In this document: piece by piece, positions 56,264 through 64,000 of the stretch
Numbering within the stretch: position 1 is the first letter of the stretch
Layout: each line of letters starts with the position of its first letter
Source of the DNA: Clostridia bacterium
GTDB lineage: Bacteria; Bacillota_A; Clostridia; Oscillospirales; CAG-272
DNA length: 64,000 nucleotides
Direction: 5' to 3'
NCBI GenBank assembly: GCA_017632155.1
Contig: JAGBRZ010000051.1
Span: forward strand, 1-64,000
Notes under the pieces: model-generated
The model's input: the letters and a program-made list of their open reading frames with translations, nothing else
The model's database searches: none
What the model was told of the DNA's origin: nothing
Program-made: the position numbers and the translations under genes

Positions 56264-57022
56264 TTATGAAATAAAGTCGGCGAGGCCAATAGCAATGTCA
56301 AAATGCCCCGAATCGTGCTGTGTGTCTTTGATCTGTCCTTCTTTTGCTCTCATCGTCCACTTCGGGGAGTCAAGAAGGTCGCCGCTTGTGAAGAAAACGT
56401 ATAGCTTGAGGCCTCGGAAAGCGCAGACCGCCTGCACTCCCGCGCACTCCATTTCAACGGAAATGCATCCGTCAGCCTTGCGCTTCGCAAAATTTTCCTC
56501 GGTTTCGCGGAAGATGGCATCGGTCGTCCAGGTCTTGCCCTTGACATAAGCGATCTCGTTTTCCTTCATAAACGCCTCGACGGCATCACATCCGGGGATG
56601 TCGATATAATCGGAGGCGGGGACATAGTGATAGGAAGTGCCCTCATCGCGGTATGCGGCGGTGGGGATCATCACCTTTCCGCGTGCAATTTCTCTGTCAA
56701 GGCAGCCGCAGCCGCCAAAAAGGATATATTTATCGGTCGAAAAGATCGCTCGGGTGTCCTCGACAGACGCCGCCGCGGCGGGCGCGCCGACAAAGGACTT
56801 AAAAAATGCGAATTTTTTGTTCTTATATCTGATCAGATAGATCGGAGTGTTGCCCGTTACCGACTTCGACTCGCCGATCTGCTCGCAGTCATAGGTCTCG
56901 GTCACGAATTTTTCGATAATATAGGAAAAAGTGATGATACAAGCGTCAACCCGCACAGCATCGGGGTTGATAAAGGGATTCAGCTTCGCCACGGGGTTCG
57001 AATCAAATGTCGTTGTTATCAT
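56264..57022 (-). CDS. Nucleoside phosphorylase (uridine phosphorylase-like)
   Basis: A 252-residue protein of the PNP/UDP phosphorylase family. Seen: GGCGCLDREIARG (phosphate-binding glycine strand), IPTAAYRDEGTSYHY, and VEMECAGVQAV, in which Met-Glu contacts the ribose. It splits a nucleoside with phosphate to ribose-1-phosphate and base; the YRDEGTS stretch fits uridine-type members. It is 12 bp upstream of the GDPD-like gene in the same unit. Confidence 0.93.
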   Translation of the reverse strand: MITTTFDSNPVAKLNPFINPDAVRVDACIITFSYIIEKFVTETYDCEQIGESKSVTGNTPIYLIRYKNKKFAFFKSFVGAPAAAASVEDTRAIFSTDKYILFGGCGCLDREIARGKVMIPTAAYRDEGTSYHYVPASDYIDIPGCDAVEAFMKENEIAYVKGKTWTTDAIFRETEENFAKRKADGCISVEMECAGVQAVCAFRGLKLYVFFTSGDLLDSPKWTMRAKEGQIKDTQHDSGHFDIAIGLADFIS

Positions 57023-57052
57023 AATTTTACCTCACTTTTTTAGATTAGTTTA

Positions 57053-57081
57053 ATTATAGCATATTTCTTCGGGGAAATCAA
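57053..57081 (-). promoter_or_regulatory. Promoter of nucleoside phosphorylase/GDPD operon
   Basis: Minus strand TTGATT, 17 bp, perfect TATAAT. Confidence 0.65.
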
Positions 57082-57143
57082 TGGAAATGTAAATAATACA
57101 ATAAAATTCACCTTGTTATATTGCATATCGTAGTATTAAAAAA

Positions 57144-57179
57144 TCGAGGCTGAGTACTCTACACGTAACTCAGCCTCGA
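57144..57179 (-). terminator. Terminator of repeat-bearing XRE gene
   Basis: 12-bp stem TCGAGGCTGAGT and complement with a 12-nt loop; T run on the minus strand. Confidence 0.8.
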
Positions 57180-57193
57180 GATTCTTTAAAATA

Positions 57194-58018
57194 TTATTTT
57201 TTCAAGATCTTCTCGACAAGCTCCTTGACATCGTCCTCATACATGAAGGGCAAGTAATCGGTAACAGCTCCGACATTTCCTTTTTCGAAGGCATCAAATG
57301 CCAACTCTTTAACATCGTCTTCGTCCATAAACGGCAGGAAATCCGTAACAGCTTTGACGTTCCCCTTTTCAAGCGAATTGAAAGCCAGCTTTTTCACGTC
57401 GTCTTCCAACAAAAAAGGAAGAAAAGGCTTTACGTCCTTACCGTCTTCTGCCGCGCGGAGTGCAAGCTCCCCGCACATATCTTCGCTGATAAATGGACAA
57501 AATGTTTCGATATGTCTACCGTCGTTATATGCCGCCTCTGCCAATTTGTCAAGTGCATCATCGGTCATAAAAGGCATCAATTCCTCGAAAATCGCACCCT
57601 CGCGGTAAAACTTCCATGCCAGGTCATCAATATAATCCTCGTCAAGAAAAGGAAGCATCGGAACTATTTTCGCGAACTTTGCAGTTGACAGCGATACTAT
57701 CTCCTCCACCTCGTCGGGTTTCATAATGCTTGCCGCTTCCTCGAGATCATCCTCAGAATACTTCTCTGCCTTGACATCTTCGCCGCGCGCGGCATCTATA
57801 ACAACTTGATTCTTCTTTCCGAGAATATCATCTATGGAAACATCAAAAAGCTCTGCAAGCTCGGAAAGTCTTGAAATGTCCGGCATCGAATTTCCGCGCT
57901 CCCAATTTGATACCGCTTGAAAGCTGATCCCGAGCGCATCGGCGAGCTCAAATTGAGTCATATTCTTCTTTTTTCTGAACTGCGCGATCCTGCGCCCGAC
58001 TTTTACTGTTTCAAACAT
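57194..58018 (-). CDS. XRE-family regulator with repeated acidic helix motif
   Basis: A 274-residue protein: HTH at residues 8-65 (MTQFELADALGISFQAVSNWE), an acidic linker, then from about 115 six repeats of 26-28 residues that begin LPF or a variant (MLPFLDED, MPFMTDD, CPFISED, LPFLLEDD, LPFMDEDD, LPFMYEDD). The last three are nearly identical (DDVKELAF.A.EKGNV). The units look like two-helix HEAT/TPR-type repeats that make a protein-binding arm. ATG 58018 has AAAGGAG upstream. It is 115 bp behind the GH43 gene. Confidence 0.88.
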   Translation of the reverse strand: MFETVKVGRRIAQFRKKKNMTQFELADALGISFQAVSNWERGNSMPDISRLSELAELFDVSIDDILGKKNQVVIDAARGEDVKAEKYSEDDLEEAASIMKPDEVEEIVSLSTAKFAKIVPMLPFLDEDYIDDLAWKFYREGAIFEELMPFMTDDALDKLAEAAYNDGRHIETFCPFISEDMCGELALRAAEDGKDVKPFLPFLLEDDVKKLAFNSLEKGNVKAVTDFLPFMDEDDVKELAFDAFEKGNVGAVTDYLPFMYEDDVKELVEKILKK

Positions 58019-58106
58019 TTTGTTTCTCCTTTCGTTCGGCTCTTGCCGATAAGGACATTATATCGAAAAACGCGCTCAAATTACAGCAACTTGCGCTTGA
58101 GGAGCA

Positions 58107-58129
58107 AAACTCAAGCAGTGCTTGAGTTT
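58107..58129 (-). promoter_or_regulatory. 23-bp perfect palindrome after GH43 gene
   Basis: AAACTCAAGCA-g-TGCTTGAGTTT, 4 bp after the GH43 stop; CTTGAG and CTCAA half-words recur at 58095 and 58075, before the XRE gene. It may be a weak terminator or an operator. Confidence 0.5.
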
Positions 58130-58133
58130 ATGT

Positions 58134-59027
58134 TCAAATCTCTTTAACTACCCTCATCACGCCGTCGATTTCGGCGACCTCGAAGAGGTGGGCGCGCTCG
58201 AGCATATTTTTCTCGGGGGCGTGGAGGCACATAATGTTTCTGCCCTCTCCGTCGCGGAAGAACATCGCGTGGCCGCCGTTTTGGTCGAAAAGCGGCTGCG
58301 TGAGATGCTCCCAAGGGCCCTTGATGTTACCCGATCTCGAAACCACCGACAAAACGACGTAGTTATTTTGCAGATATGGCGACCAGGTCAGAAGGAGCGA
58401 GCCGTCCGTAAGCTTCTGCAAAAAGGGCGCGTCCGAGCCATAGCGCAGATATTCCTTGCCCTCGTGCATAATTCTATGCGGTGTCGCCTTTGAAATGGGC
58501 GATTCATCCGAGCCGAAAACGAGCCAGGGCTCGCCCTTAATTTCGGTAAGATCATCTGTCAGCTCAGCACCCCAGATCTCGCCGACGAGTGCACCCTTTT
58601 CCTCCACGTAATTATCCGGCCAATCGTGCGAGTAGAAGATATAAGGCTTGCCCTCGTGAACGTAAAGTGTACCGTCGATGCAGCTTTGATCGAGAGGTGT
58701 CACGGCGCGGGGCACGAGCGGTACGAATTTACCGCGCGGAGAATCGCTGACGCAGATCTGCGTTCCGCGCAGACCGTTTTTGCCGAGGAGCGACACGAAA
58801 AGGTAGAATTTGCCCTTATATTTATGAACCTCGCCCGCCCAGACGTCTTTATAAGCCCAAAAATCCTCGGGAATCTCGAAAGCCACGCCGCCCTCTTCAA
58901 AGTTTTCAAGATCGCAGCTGTGATAGTAGGAATAGGTCGTCTTGCCCGTCGTCGCGTACATATAGTAAACGCCATCCTCAAAAACAATAAACGGATCGCG
59001 CACGCGGATATCTTCTCTTTTAAGCAT
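58134..59027 (-). CDS. Glycoside hydrolase family 43-like enzyme
   Basis: A 297-residue protein with the five-bladed propeller pattern of GH43. The catalytic base Asp lies in RVRDPFIV near residue 11, the blade motif WAGEV follows, the pKa-setting Asp is in SCIDGTLY, and the acid Glu is probably in the GEIWGAEL stretch. GGHAMFF fits the late His that binds the central ion. GH43 enzymes cut arabinose, xylose or related sugars from plant polysaccharide pieces. No signal peptide, so it acts on imported oligosaccharides. Confidence 0.85.
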   Translation of the reverse strand: MLKREDIRVRDPFIVFEDGVYYMYATTGKTTYSYYHSCDLENFEEGGVAFEIPEDFWAYKDVWAGEVHKYKGKFYLFVSLLGKNGLRGTQICVSDSPRGKFVPLVPRAVTPLDQSCIDGTLYVHEGKPYIFYSHDWPDNYVEEKGALVGEIWGAELTDDLTEIKGEPWLVFGSDESPISKATPHRIMHEGKEYLRYGSDAPFLQKLTDGSLLLTWSPYLQNNYVVLSVVSRSGNIKGPWEHLTQPLFDQNGGHAMFFRDGEGRNIMCLHAPEKNMLERAHLFEVAEIDGVMRVVKEI

Positions 59028-59052
59028 ATCGTCACCTCGTTGGTTTTTTATA

Positions 59053-59080
59053 ATTATATCATATTTTCGGGATTTTTCAA
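59053..59080 (-). promoter_or_regulatory. Promoter of GH43 gene
   Basis: Minus strand TTGAAA, 16 bp, perfect TATAAT. Confidence 0.65.
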
Positions 59081-59088
59081 TAGGAAAA

Positions 59089-59113
59089 GCGGCAAAATCA
59101 AAGATTTTGCCGC
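59089..59113 (-). terminator. Terminator of DUF3969-SUKH gene
   Basis: 11-bp perfect stem GCGGCAAAATC and complement with AAA loop, then TTTT on the minus strand; the GH43 promoter follows at once. Confidence 0.75.
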
Positions 59114-59120
59114 CATAAAT

Positions 59121-60323
59121 TCACATCAACCACTCCATCGAGTCGGCGTGGACGTAAGCGCATTTGCGGTTTATCAAAAACTCGTCGTCGAGCGACTGTG
59201 AGTTCGCCCAGATGACGGTGCCGTCGCGGAAGCCGACGTTTGAGCAGAATATTTCGTCGCCACACTTGATCCGCCACGACTTGACACCGCGGAAGATCAT
59301 CTCCACCCTTGGGCTGCCTATAATGCTCGTGACGTCAACTCCTACACGCAGGCAGTCGCCGCACCCCTCTGCAAACACGACCATTCCGTCGTGCAGGCTG
59401 TTTGTCGCCTTGTAAAACGCGATGATATCTTCGTTGTTACAGATCATTTTTTCATTCATCGGTTTTGCCGCTTTCTCGATTATTTCACTCCAAAACGGGA
59501 TCGACACGGCGGAAACGGTTGAAAGTTTACCGCCAAAGAATTCATTTTGGAGATATTCCGAGAGATTAGCGCCGTATACGATGGTATCCATACCGACGGT
59601 GGAAATGACGGGCGGGTCATCGACGCCCTCGATCACGGGGACGTATCTGTGCGAATAGATCGGGATCAGTTTCGGGGCTTTTGCGGCAACACGGGAAAAT
59701 ACCGCCAGCGCTTCCTCCTCGTTTTCGGGTCGTTTTCCCCAAGATTTCAGCCAAAATCCATCCTTGACGTCTTCTTTCAGCCAATTTATCGGATCTTCGA
59801 TCATTTTTTTGATCGCGCTGACGTTAAGCTCGTTGAAATCCTTCCACAGCGGAAAAGGAACAGCCGAGGACAAACACGGCACCCCGCAGGAATAAAAATC
59901 GGCAAGCGCCTGCGGAAACTTGAAGCCGTATATCTCTTCAACCTTTCCCCTCTCTTCCTCGGTCATGCCTGCAGCAACGAAATAGCCCTTGGCTTCAAGG
60001 TGCTTCAGGATAAATCTGTAATTTTCCATACTGTTTCTCCTTTTTCCTTCCGATAAGATTTTGTTGCAAAGCTCTTTGATCTCGCCAATCGATTGTTCCT
60101 TAAAATCCGGGAGAGTCCGCACGATCGTGTCGAGCTCCTCGCCGAGGTTTAAGAGGCGGTAAAGCTCGGGATCTTCCTTGTATTTCTCAAAAATACCGGG
60201 ACGGAAGAGCAGTTTTTGCGCAGTTTCGGTGTCGATGGTGTTCGATTCGATGGCATTGACGAGTCCGAGTGCCATTGCCGCTATGTGGCATCTGTGTTCT
60301 TGGTCGAATACTTTTTCTTTCAT
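59121..60323 (-). CDS. DUF3969-SUKH fusion protein
   Basis: A 400-residue frame. Residues 1-95 resemble DUF3969 (RCHIAAMALGLVNAIESNTID, then DPELYRLLNLGEELDTI), a small family near immunity genes. From residue 99 a SUKH/SMI1-KNR4-like domain begins (EEIYGFKFPQALADFYSCGVP), followed by about 200 more residues rich in Trp and Ile. Met99 (60029) has its own perfect AAGGAG 7 nt upstream, so the second part may also be made alone; the first start at 60323 has no clear ribosome site. SUKH proteins are often immunity proteins against toxins, but no toxin gene is visible here. Confidence 0.75.
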   Translation of the reverse strand: MKEKVFDQEHRCHIAAMALGLVNAIESNTIDTETAQKLLFRPGIFEKYKEDPELYRLLNLGEELDTIVRTLPDFKEQSIGEIKELCNKILSEGKRRNSMENYRFILKHLEAKGYFVAAGMTEEERGKVEEIYGFKFPQALADFYSCGVPCLSSAVPFPLWKDFNELNVSAIKKMIEDPINWLKEDVKDGFWLKSWGKRPENEEEALAVFSRVAAKAPKLIPIYSHRYVPVIEGVDDPPVISTVGMDTIVYGANLSEYLQNEFFGGKLSTVSAVSIPFWSEIIEKAAKPMNEKMICNNEDIIAFYKATNSLHDGMVVFAEGCGDCLRVGVDVTSIIGSPRVEMIFRGVKSWRIKCGDEIFCSNVGFRDGTVIWANSQSLDDEFLINRKCAYVHADSMEWLM

Positions 60324-60392
60324 TTGTTTTCTGACTAACGGTCAGCACGTAAAAAATATATTTTTCCGGGCAAAATGCCCGAGAAAGTCGGG

Positions 60393-61418
60393 TTATAAAA
60401 AGAGCGAACGCACGGTCAGCAGGATCATTAAGACCGCAAAGACAACTATGCCGGGGGCGCGGACAATGATCTCGCGCTTGTCGCTTTCAAGCAAAGCGGA
60501 GGCATTGTTTTCCGTGCTGAACTTATTCCTATTGATAATAAAAAGGACTATGCCGAAGATATTGATCGCGGCAACGATCAGCGTGAAAAGTATGTAACCC
60601 GCCATCACAGCGCGGTATTCTGCATATACCTCCACCGGTAGGGCGGACAGTTCCTCTGCCGTCAAGCCCGCAAATTCCGTCAATTTCGAATTGAAAAGCA
60701 CGGGGAACACGCCGACGAAATTGTAGATCGCGTGCAAAATCGTCACTGCAAGATAGCTTCCCGTTTTGCAATAAAGGTAGCCGAGAATGAATCCCGCGGC
60801 GGCGGTTGGGAGGATCTGATACACGTTTTGGTGATAAAGTCCGAAAAATACGGCACTTGACAGAATGGCAAGCAGCTCGCCGTGCTTATAAAGGCGGTCG
60901 ATGAGAAGCTTGCGGAACAAAAATTCCTCTGTGATCGGCGCGAGGAGCACCACGCAAACAAAAGCCTGCCAAGGCTCGACAGACCCGATCGCCGCGCTGA
61001 CCCTGTCGCTTATTTCAATTCCCGTAATAAAATAAAGAAAATTGATGGAAAATTGAGTAATCAGATTTCCGATGCAAGAAACACCGAAAGCGATGAAAAC
61101 GAACTTGAAAAAGTCTTTCGGCGTCATTTTTTGGCGTTTGGGCGCGGATCTGGGGATAAATTTCAGCAAAAGTGCCGCGCCGAGTGTCGCACCGCCGATG
61201 ACGAGCGCATTGACAAACAATGCGTATTTTGAGAAAACTGCCTTTACAGCGTCACTTTCGAGCATTAAAAAGCTGTCAATGAAAAATGCCAAAGCCATCG
61301 AAAGTATGGCAAACGCCAAAAGTATCCACCCGCAACGGTTGTAGGTGCGCTTCAACGCTCTTTTTTCGAGTTCGGGATCAAGCCTCTCTTCTATAATCGG
61401 TTTAAGTTCTTCGTTCAT
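60393..61418 (-). CDS. CPBP-family intramembrane metalloprotease
   Basis: A 341-residue protein with about eight membrane helices; ATG 61418 has AAAGG 7 nt upstream. The three CPBP motifs are present: EEFLFRKLL (Glu-Glu-x3-Arg), FGLYHQN and HAIYN. The family includes CAAX proteases and bacteriocin-immunity proteins. A charged cytosolic N terminus of about 35 residues precedes the first helix. Single gene with its own promoter. Confidence 0.9.
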   Translation of the reverse strand: MNEELKPIIEERLDPELEKRALKRTYNRCGWILLAFAILSMALAFFIDSFLMLESDAVKAVFSKYALFVNALVIGGATLGAALLLKFIPRSAPKRQKMTPKDFFKFVFIAFGVSCIGNLITQFSINFLYFITGIEISDRVSAAIGSVEPWQAFVCVVLLAPITEEFLFRKLLIDRLYKHGELLAILSSAVFFGLYHQNVYQILPTAAAGFILGYLYCKTGSYLAVTILHAIYNFVGVFPVLFNSKLTEFAGLTAEELSALPVEVYAEYRAVMAGYILFTLIVAAINIFGIVLFIINRNKFSTENNASALLESDKREIIVRAPGIVVFAVLMILLTVRSLFL

Positions 61419-61456
61419 AATGATACCTTTCGTCAATTATGCGTTCTTATGACTAT

Positions 61457-61484
61457 ATTATACCATACCCCCCCGCATTGTCAA
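61457..61484 (-). promoter_or_regulatory. Promoter of CPBP protease gene
   Basis: Minus strand perfect TTGACA, 16 bp with a seven-G run, perfect TATAAT. Confidence 0.8.
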
Positions 61485-61488
61485 TAGG

Positions 61489-64000
61489 TCAGATGCTTTT
61501 ATTGAGCTTTTTTAAGCAATGCAAATAATCGTTATAAGTGTAGTGATCCTCGCTTTGCTCCTTAAAATCGGGGCAAACGAAGGATATTTCTTTGCGTTTT
61601 TCGTCAAGATCTTTACCGCCGTTCAGCAAATCGCAGACATCGAGCTTGTTTTTCGGCTTGTCGTTTTTCAGGCAAAAGATCTCGCCCGATTTGTTGCCGT
61701 AGGGGCAGAAATTGCCGTGTGCGCAGGTGAGGCAGCACTTGATCTTCACGCCCTCGGGCAGGGATCTTTGCAACGAGGCAAAAGCATCTTCCCAAGTGTG
61801 GCAAGAAGGTGTGCTCCAATACGCTTTGCCGCCGTAAGTCACGGTGACGGTCATTGAATCGGGATCGATGCGCACACCGTTGTTGTAAACGGGCACGTTA
61901 TGCTCACGGAAGCTTGCTTCCACGGTCACGTCGCCGCTCGGAGTGGAAAGAACGAGCTCTCTGTCCTTGCGTTTATGACCCTCATACCAAGCCTTGCCGT
62001 CGTAGGCGTCCCACTCGATGCGGACGCTGTCGAAATCGAATTTGGGCGAAAGCCATTCGCTTCCGATCGCGCCGAGTTTATAACCTTCGTCCTTTTCATC
62101 AAAATACATAACCGTCACGCCGTGATCGTTTTTAAGCTCACCAATGAATCTCGCCATCGCCTCGTCGCCCTCGTAGATCACGCGCGGCTCATCGGTATAT
62201 GAATTGCCGTTTTCGTCCTTCTTCCAGGTGCGCGGGAGCTCATAAGTGATGTTTTTGATTCCGAAAAAGGTCGCCACAGCCTCGCCGAGCTCCATATCCT
62301 TGCCCATGCGGTTCTGATCGGCATCCTTGTGGATATTGAGTGCTCTGATCTTGACGGTCAGATCGCCGTTTTCCCACGAAACGAAGCTCCATTCGCTGTC
62401 GTGAAACTCGAAATCCGCAAGGCTGTCAAGAGAAACGTGGCAGAGCGGACGCTGCATAATATAATACCTTCCGTCTTTTTCATTCGAAAGGTCGCGGACG
62501 ATCTTGAATCCCAGACGGGTGTAGATCTCAAGCAATTCGTCAAAACGTCCCATGTCGGGGAATCTGAGCATTCTTTCGAGCAGATATACCTCGGCGTGTG
62601 TGTAGCCCTCTTTGATGGCGTCCTCAAAGGCGCGCGTGATGAGCTTTTCCTCCATTCCGCAACGTTTGAAATTGGACGCGATCATCAGCTCGACGATCGA
62701 AAATATCTTCGAGCCCTCCGGCGCGGTGGGGATGGCGCGCTCCTCCTCGGGGATGCCGAGGCATACGAAGGAATCCTTTTCGCCGCAGTGACAGAAGCCG
62801 AAAAATTCATTTTCAAAGCAAGCCACCGTTCCCTTTGCGATCCCGCCGCCGACGTAGCGTTCAACCTGACCGAGCCACATTTCGACAAGCCTTTCGCTGC
62901 CGCCCTTGCGTTCTATCACGCTTTCATACTGCGCGCGGTCTTCCTCCTGCGTCATATGATAGCTCATACCGAAATTATAGCAATTATCCTTGCAGGTATA
63001 TGCACGGCAGAATGAAAAATAATTCTTCCATTCGTGGCGGTGGAGGGGTCTGTATTTGATATTTTCGCGCACTACCTCACGGCGGAGGTCGAGAAGCGCG
63101 GGGTGTCCCGTTTTGTCGTAAGAGGCAATATGACAAATGAAATCGCACAGGTTTTGCGGATTTGAAGGCACTTGAGTCAAGTGATCGAAGAAGGGATCGG
63201 GATAGGGAATCGGCTCTTGAGGAAGGGCGTTATACTCCTTTACCGCCTCATACGCCATTTTGTATTTTTGAGCAAATCCGTCGATATCGCCTTCATCAAA
63301 GCAAAGGCGCGCATAGCGTGAAAAATGATTCCAATAACCAAAGTAAAGCTTTTTACCTTCCGGCATCATTAAATCAAGCAGGTCATAAGCCGCATTCATC
63401 GACTCGCGGGTATTGATTCTCATAAGATGCATATAGAGCTCAAGAAATTTCTTTTTAAGGTTATTTTGATCGTATTTGATCTTCTCGTCCCCACCGAGAA
63501 ACTTGGTGACCATCTGTGCACGCCTGATGTCATCCTTCTGCGAATAAGCGAGAACAAGTGCGCGATCACGGTTTCCGAGCTCAAACTCCACGCTTGCAAG
63601 CCACGATGAATATGTTTCATCATCGGGATAAAGCCTGTTAAGTTTCGAAAACGCTTCACGTGACTTTAACAAATAAGAGTTTCTCGGTTCTTTGTCGGTC
63701 TTTTTTCTTTTGCCTATATGATAAAGATCACACGCACGGCGGTAAAGGAAGGTTTCGTCATCGGGAAATTCCTCAAGAGCTTCCTCCGCCACGAGCAGGG
63801 TCATATCTTCGCCGTAACGAACCATCTGCTGCCATCTGTGCTCAAACTCCGCGCGACGGTCGGTGCCGAGAAGGTCGTTAAGACCGATCTTGAGTACCTT
63901 CGAGAGCGGAACAAGCAGATTGATGTCGGGCATAGTTTGCCCTGTTTCCCATTTTGAGATGGCTTGCGACGAGATGTGAAGCTCCGACGCAAGGGCGTCC
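61489..64000 (-). CDS. XRE-TPR-GNAT-Cys-rich fusion protein (5' end cut by window)
   Basis: The frame is open to base 64000; at least 836 residues are visible. It begins inside a Cro/CI helix-turn-helix (ISSQAISKWETGQTMPDINLLVPLSKVL), so only the first helix is missing. Next come TPR-like helices (about 300 residues), a GNAT acetyltransferase-like domain (GYTHAEVYLLE, then YTRLGFKIVRD and YYIMQRPL), beta-rich segments, and a C-terminal Cys-rich region (CCLTCAHGNFCPYGN, plus later Cys) that may bind zinc or an Fe-S cluster. A regulator and an enzyme appear to be one chain. Function unknown. Confidence 0.8.
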   Translation of the reverse strand, partial: DALASELHISSQAISKWETGQTMPDINLLVPLSKVLKIGLNDLLGTDRRAEFEHRWQQMVRYGEDMTLLVAEEALEEFPDDETFLYRRACDLYHIGKRKKTDKEPRNSYLLKSREAFSKLNRLYPDDETYSSWLASVEFELGNRDRALVLAYSQKDDIRRAQMVTKFLGGDEKIKYDQNNLKKKFLELYMHLMRINTRESMNAAYDLLDLMMPEGKKLYFGYWNHFSRYARLCFDEGDIDGFAQKYKMAYEAVKEYNALPQEPIPYPDPFFDHLTQVPSNPQNLCDFICHIASYDKTGHPALLDLRREVVRENIKYRPLHRHEWKNYFSFCRAYTCKDNCYNFGMSYHMTQEEDRAQYESVIERKGGSERLVEMWLGQVERYVGGGIAKGTVACFENEFFGFCHCGEKDSFVCLGIPEEERAIPTAPEGSKIFSIVELMIASNFKRCGMEEKLITRAFEDAIKEGYTHAEVYLLERMLRFPDMGRFDELLEIYTRLGFKIVRDLSNEKDGRYYIMQRPLCHVSLDSLADFEFHDSEWSFVSWENGDLTVKIRALNIHKDADQNRMGKDMELGEAVATFFGIKNITYELPRTWKKDENGNSYTDEPRVIYEGDEAMARFIGELKNDHGVTVMYFDEKDEGYKLGAIGSEWLSPKFDFDSVRIEWDAYDGKAWYEGHKRKDRELVLSTPSGDVTVEASFREHNVPVYNNGVRIDPDSMTVTVTYGGKAYWSTPSCHTWEDAFASLQRSLPEGVKIKCCLTCAHGNFCPYGNKSGEIFCLKNDKPKNKLDVCDLLNGGKDLDEKRKEISFVCPDFKEQSEDHYTYNDYLHCLKKLNKSI

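Noticed and set aside
60332..60390. CGGGCA-aaa-TGCCCG hairpin after the CPBP gene as a terminator
   Set aside because: No U run follows directly on the minus strand; recorded as uncertain and not listed.
1..64000. Prophage, transposon or plasmid genes
   Set aside because: No integrase, transposase, capsid, replication or mobilisation gene was recognised; repeats here are non-coding only.

Overview
The window looks like chromosomal DNA of a low-to-mid-GC Gram-positive bacterium of the class Clostridia, most like the uncultured gut Oscillospirales/Christensenellales-type genomes. This is inferred from content: Gram-positive protein families (SipW/TasA-like secretion, YitT, DUF5058, DUF1538, BlaI/M56, many XRE regulators), strong AGGAGG ribosome sites, TTGACA/TATAAT promoters with 17-bp spacers, ATG/GTG/TTG starts, and lipoproteins with Glu/Thr/Pro-rich linkers. 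No rRNA, tRNA, CRISPR array, phage gene or transposase was recognised. Several families of non-coding repeats lie between genes.

Layout. 1-4.8 kb: end of a short-chain dehydrogenase, a LacI regulator, a nucleotide-pyrophosphatase-like phosphodiesterase, a lipid kinase and a YwaF/TMEM164-like membrane protein. 4.8-5.1 kb: repeats and a fold-back element. 5.1-9.0 kb: a lysine operon read leftward (lysine riboswitch, dapA, dapB, ddh, ydcF-like, small ORF). 9.1-12.8 kb: a DtxR-type regulator, an ECF sigma factor with a membrane partner, and an XRE regulator. 12.8-13.5 kb: non-coding inverted repeats. 13.5-16.5 kb: a TGS-type nucleoside kinase and an M20 peptidase. 16.5-29.1 kb: the main feature, an apparent operon read leftward with sipW first, then nine TasA/camelysin-like secreted paralogues, a 1309-residue VWA surface protein, a tenth TasA-like protein and a protein with a PxTG-type wall-sorting tail. 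A small HTH regulator faces it across an AT-rich control region.

29.6-41 kb: a glutamine-amidotransferase/SGNH-hydrolase fusion with an organophosphate-type transporter, a RpiB-like isomerase, YitT plus an inositol-phosphatase-like protein, an aminomutase-like PLP enzyme with an SCP2-like protein, and a PAP2/DUF5058/membrane/M20-peptidase operon. 41-41.6 kb: a 0.6-kb inverted-repeat element. 41.6-47.9 kb: a PII-like protein with DUF1538, a MATE exporter, a tyrosine-phosphatase-like protein, and a DUF4838 protein with a membrane HTH regulator. 47.9-51.7 kb: a BlaI/M56 pair with its operators. 52.2-61.4 kb: an SGNH lipoprotein, a GDPD protein, a nucleoside phosphorylase, a repeat-bearing XRE regulator, a GH43 enzyme, a DUF3969-SUKH fusion and a CPBP protease. 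The window ends inside an XRE-GNAT-Cys-rich fusion.

Most promising observation: the sipW/TasA-like array. One non-canonical signal peptidase heads a train of diverged fibre-type subunits with matching signal peptides and a shared C-terminal motif, followed by a VWA protein with a Cys-rich insertion and a wall-anchored partner. This suggests a multi-subunit surface fibre or adhesive matrix. Second is a three-copy, about 157-bp structured repeat that sits in gene leaders and at a gene end, and keeps a stem through a paired base change.
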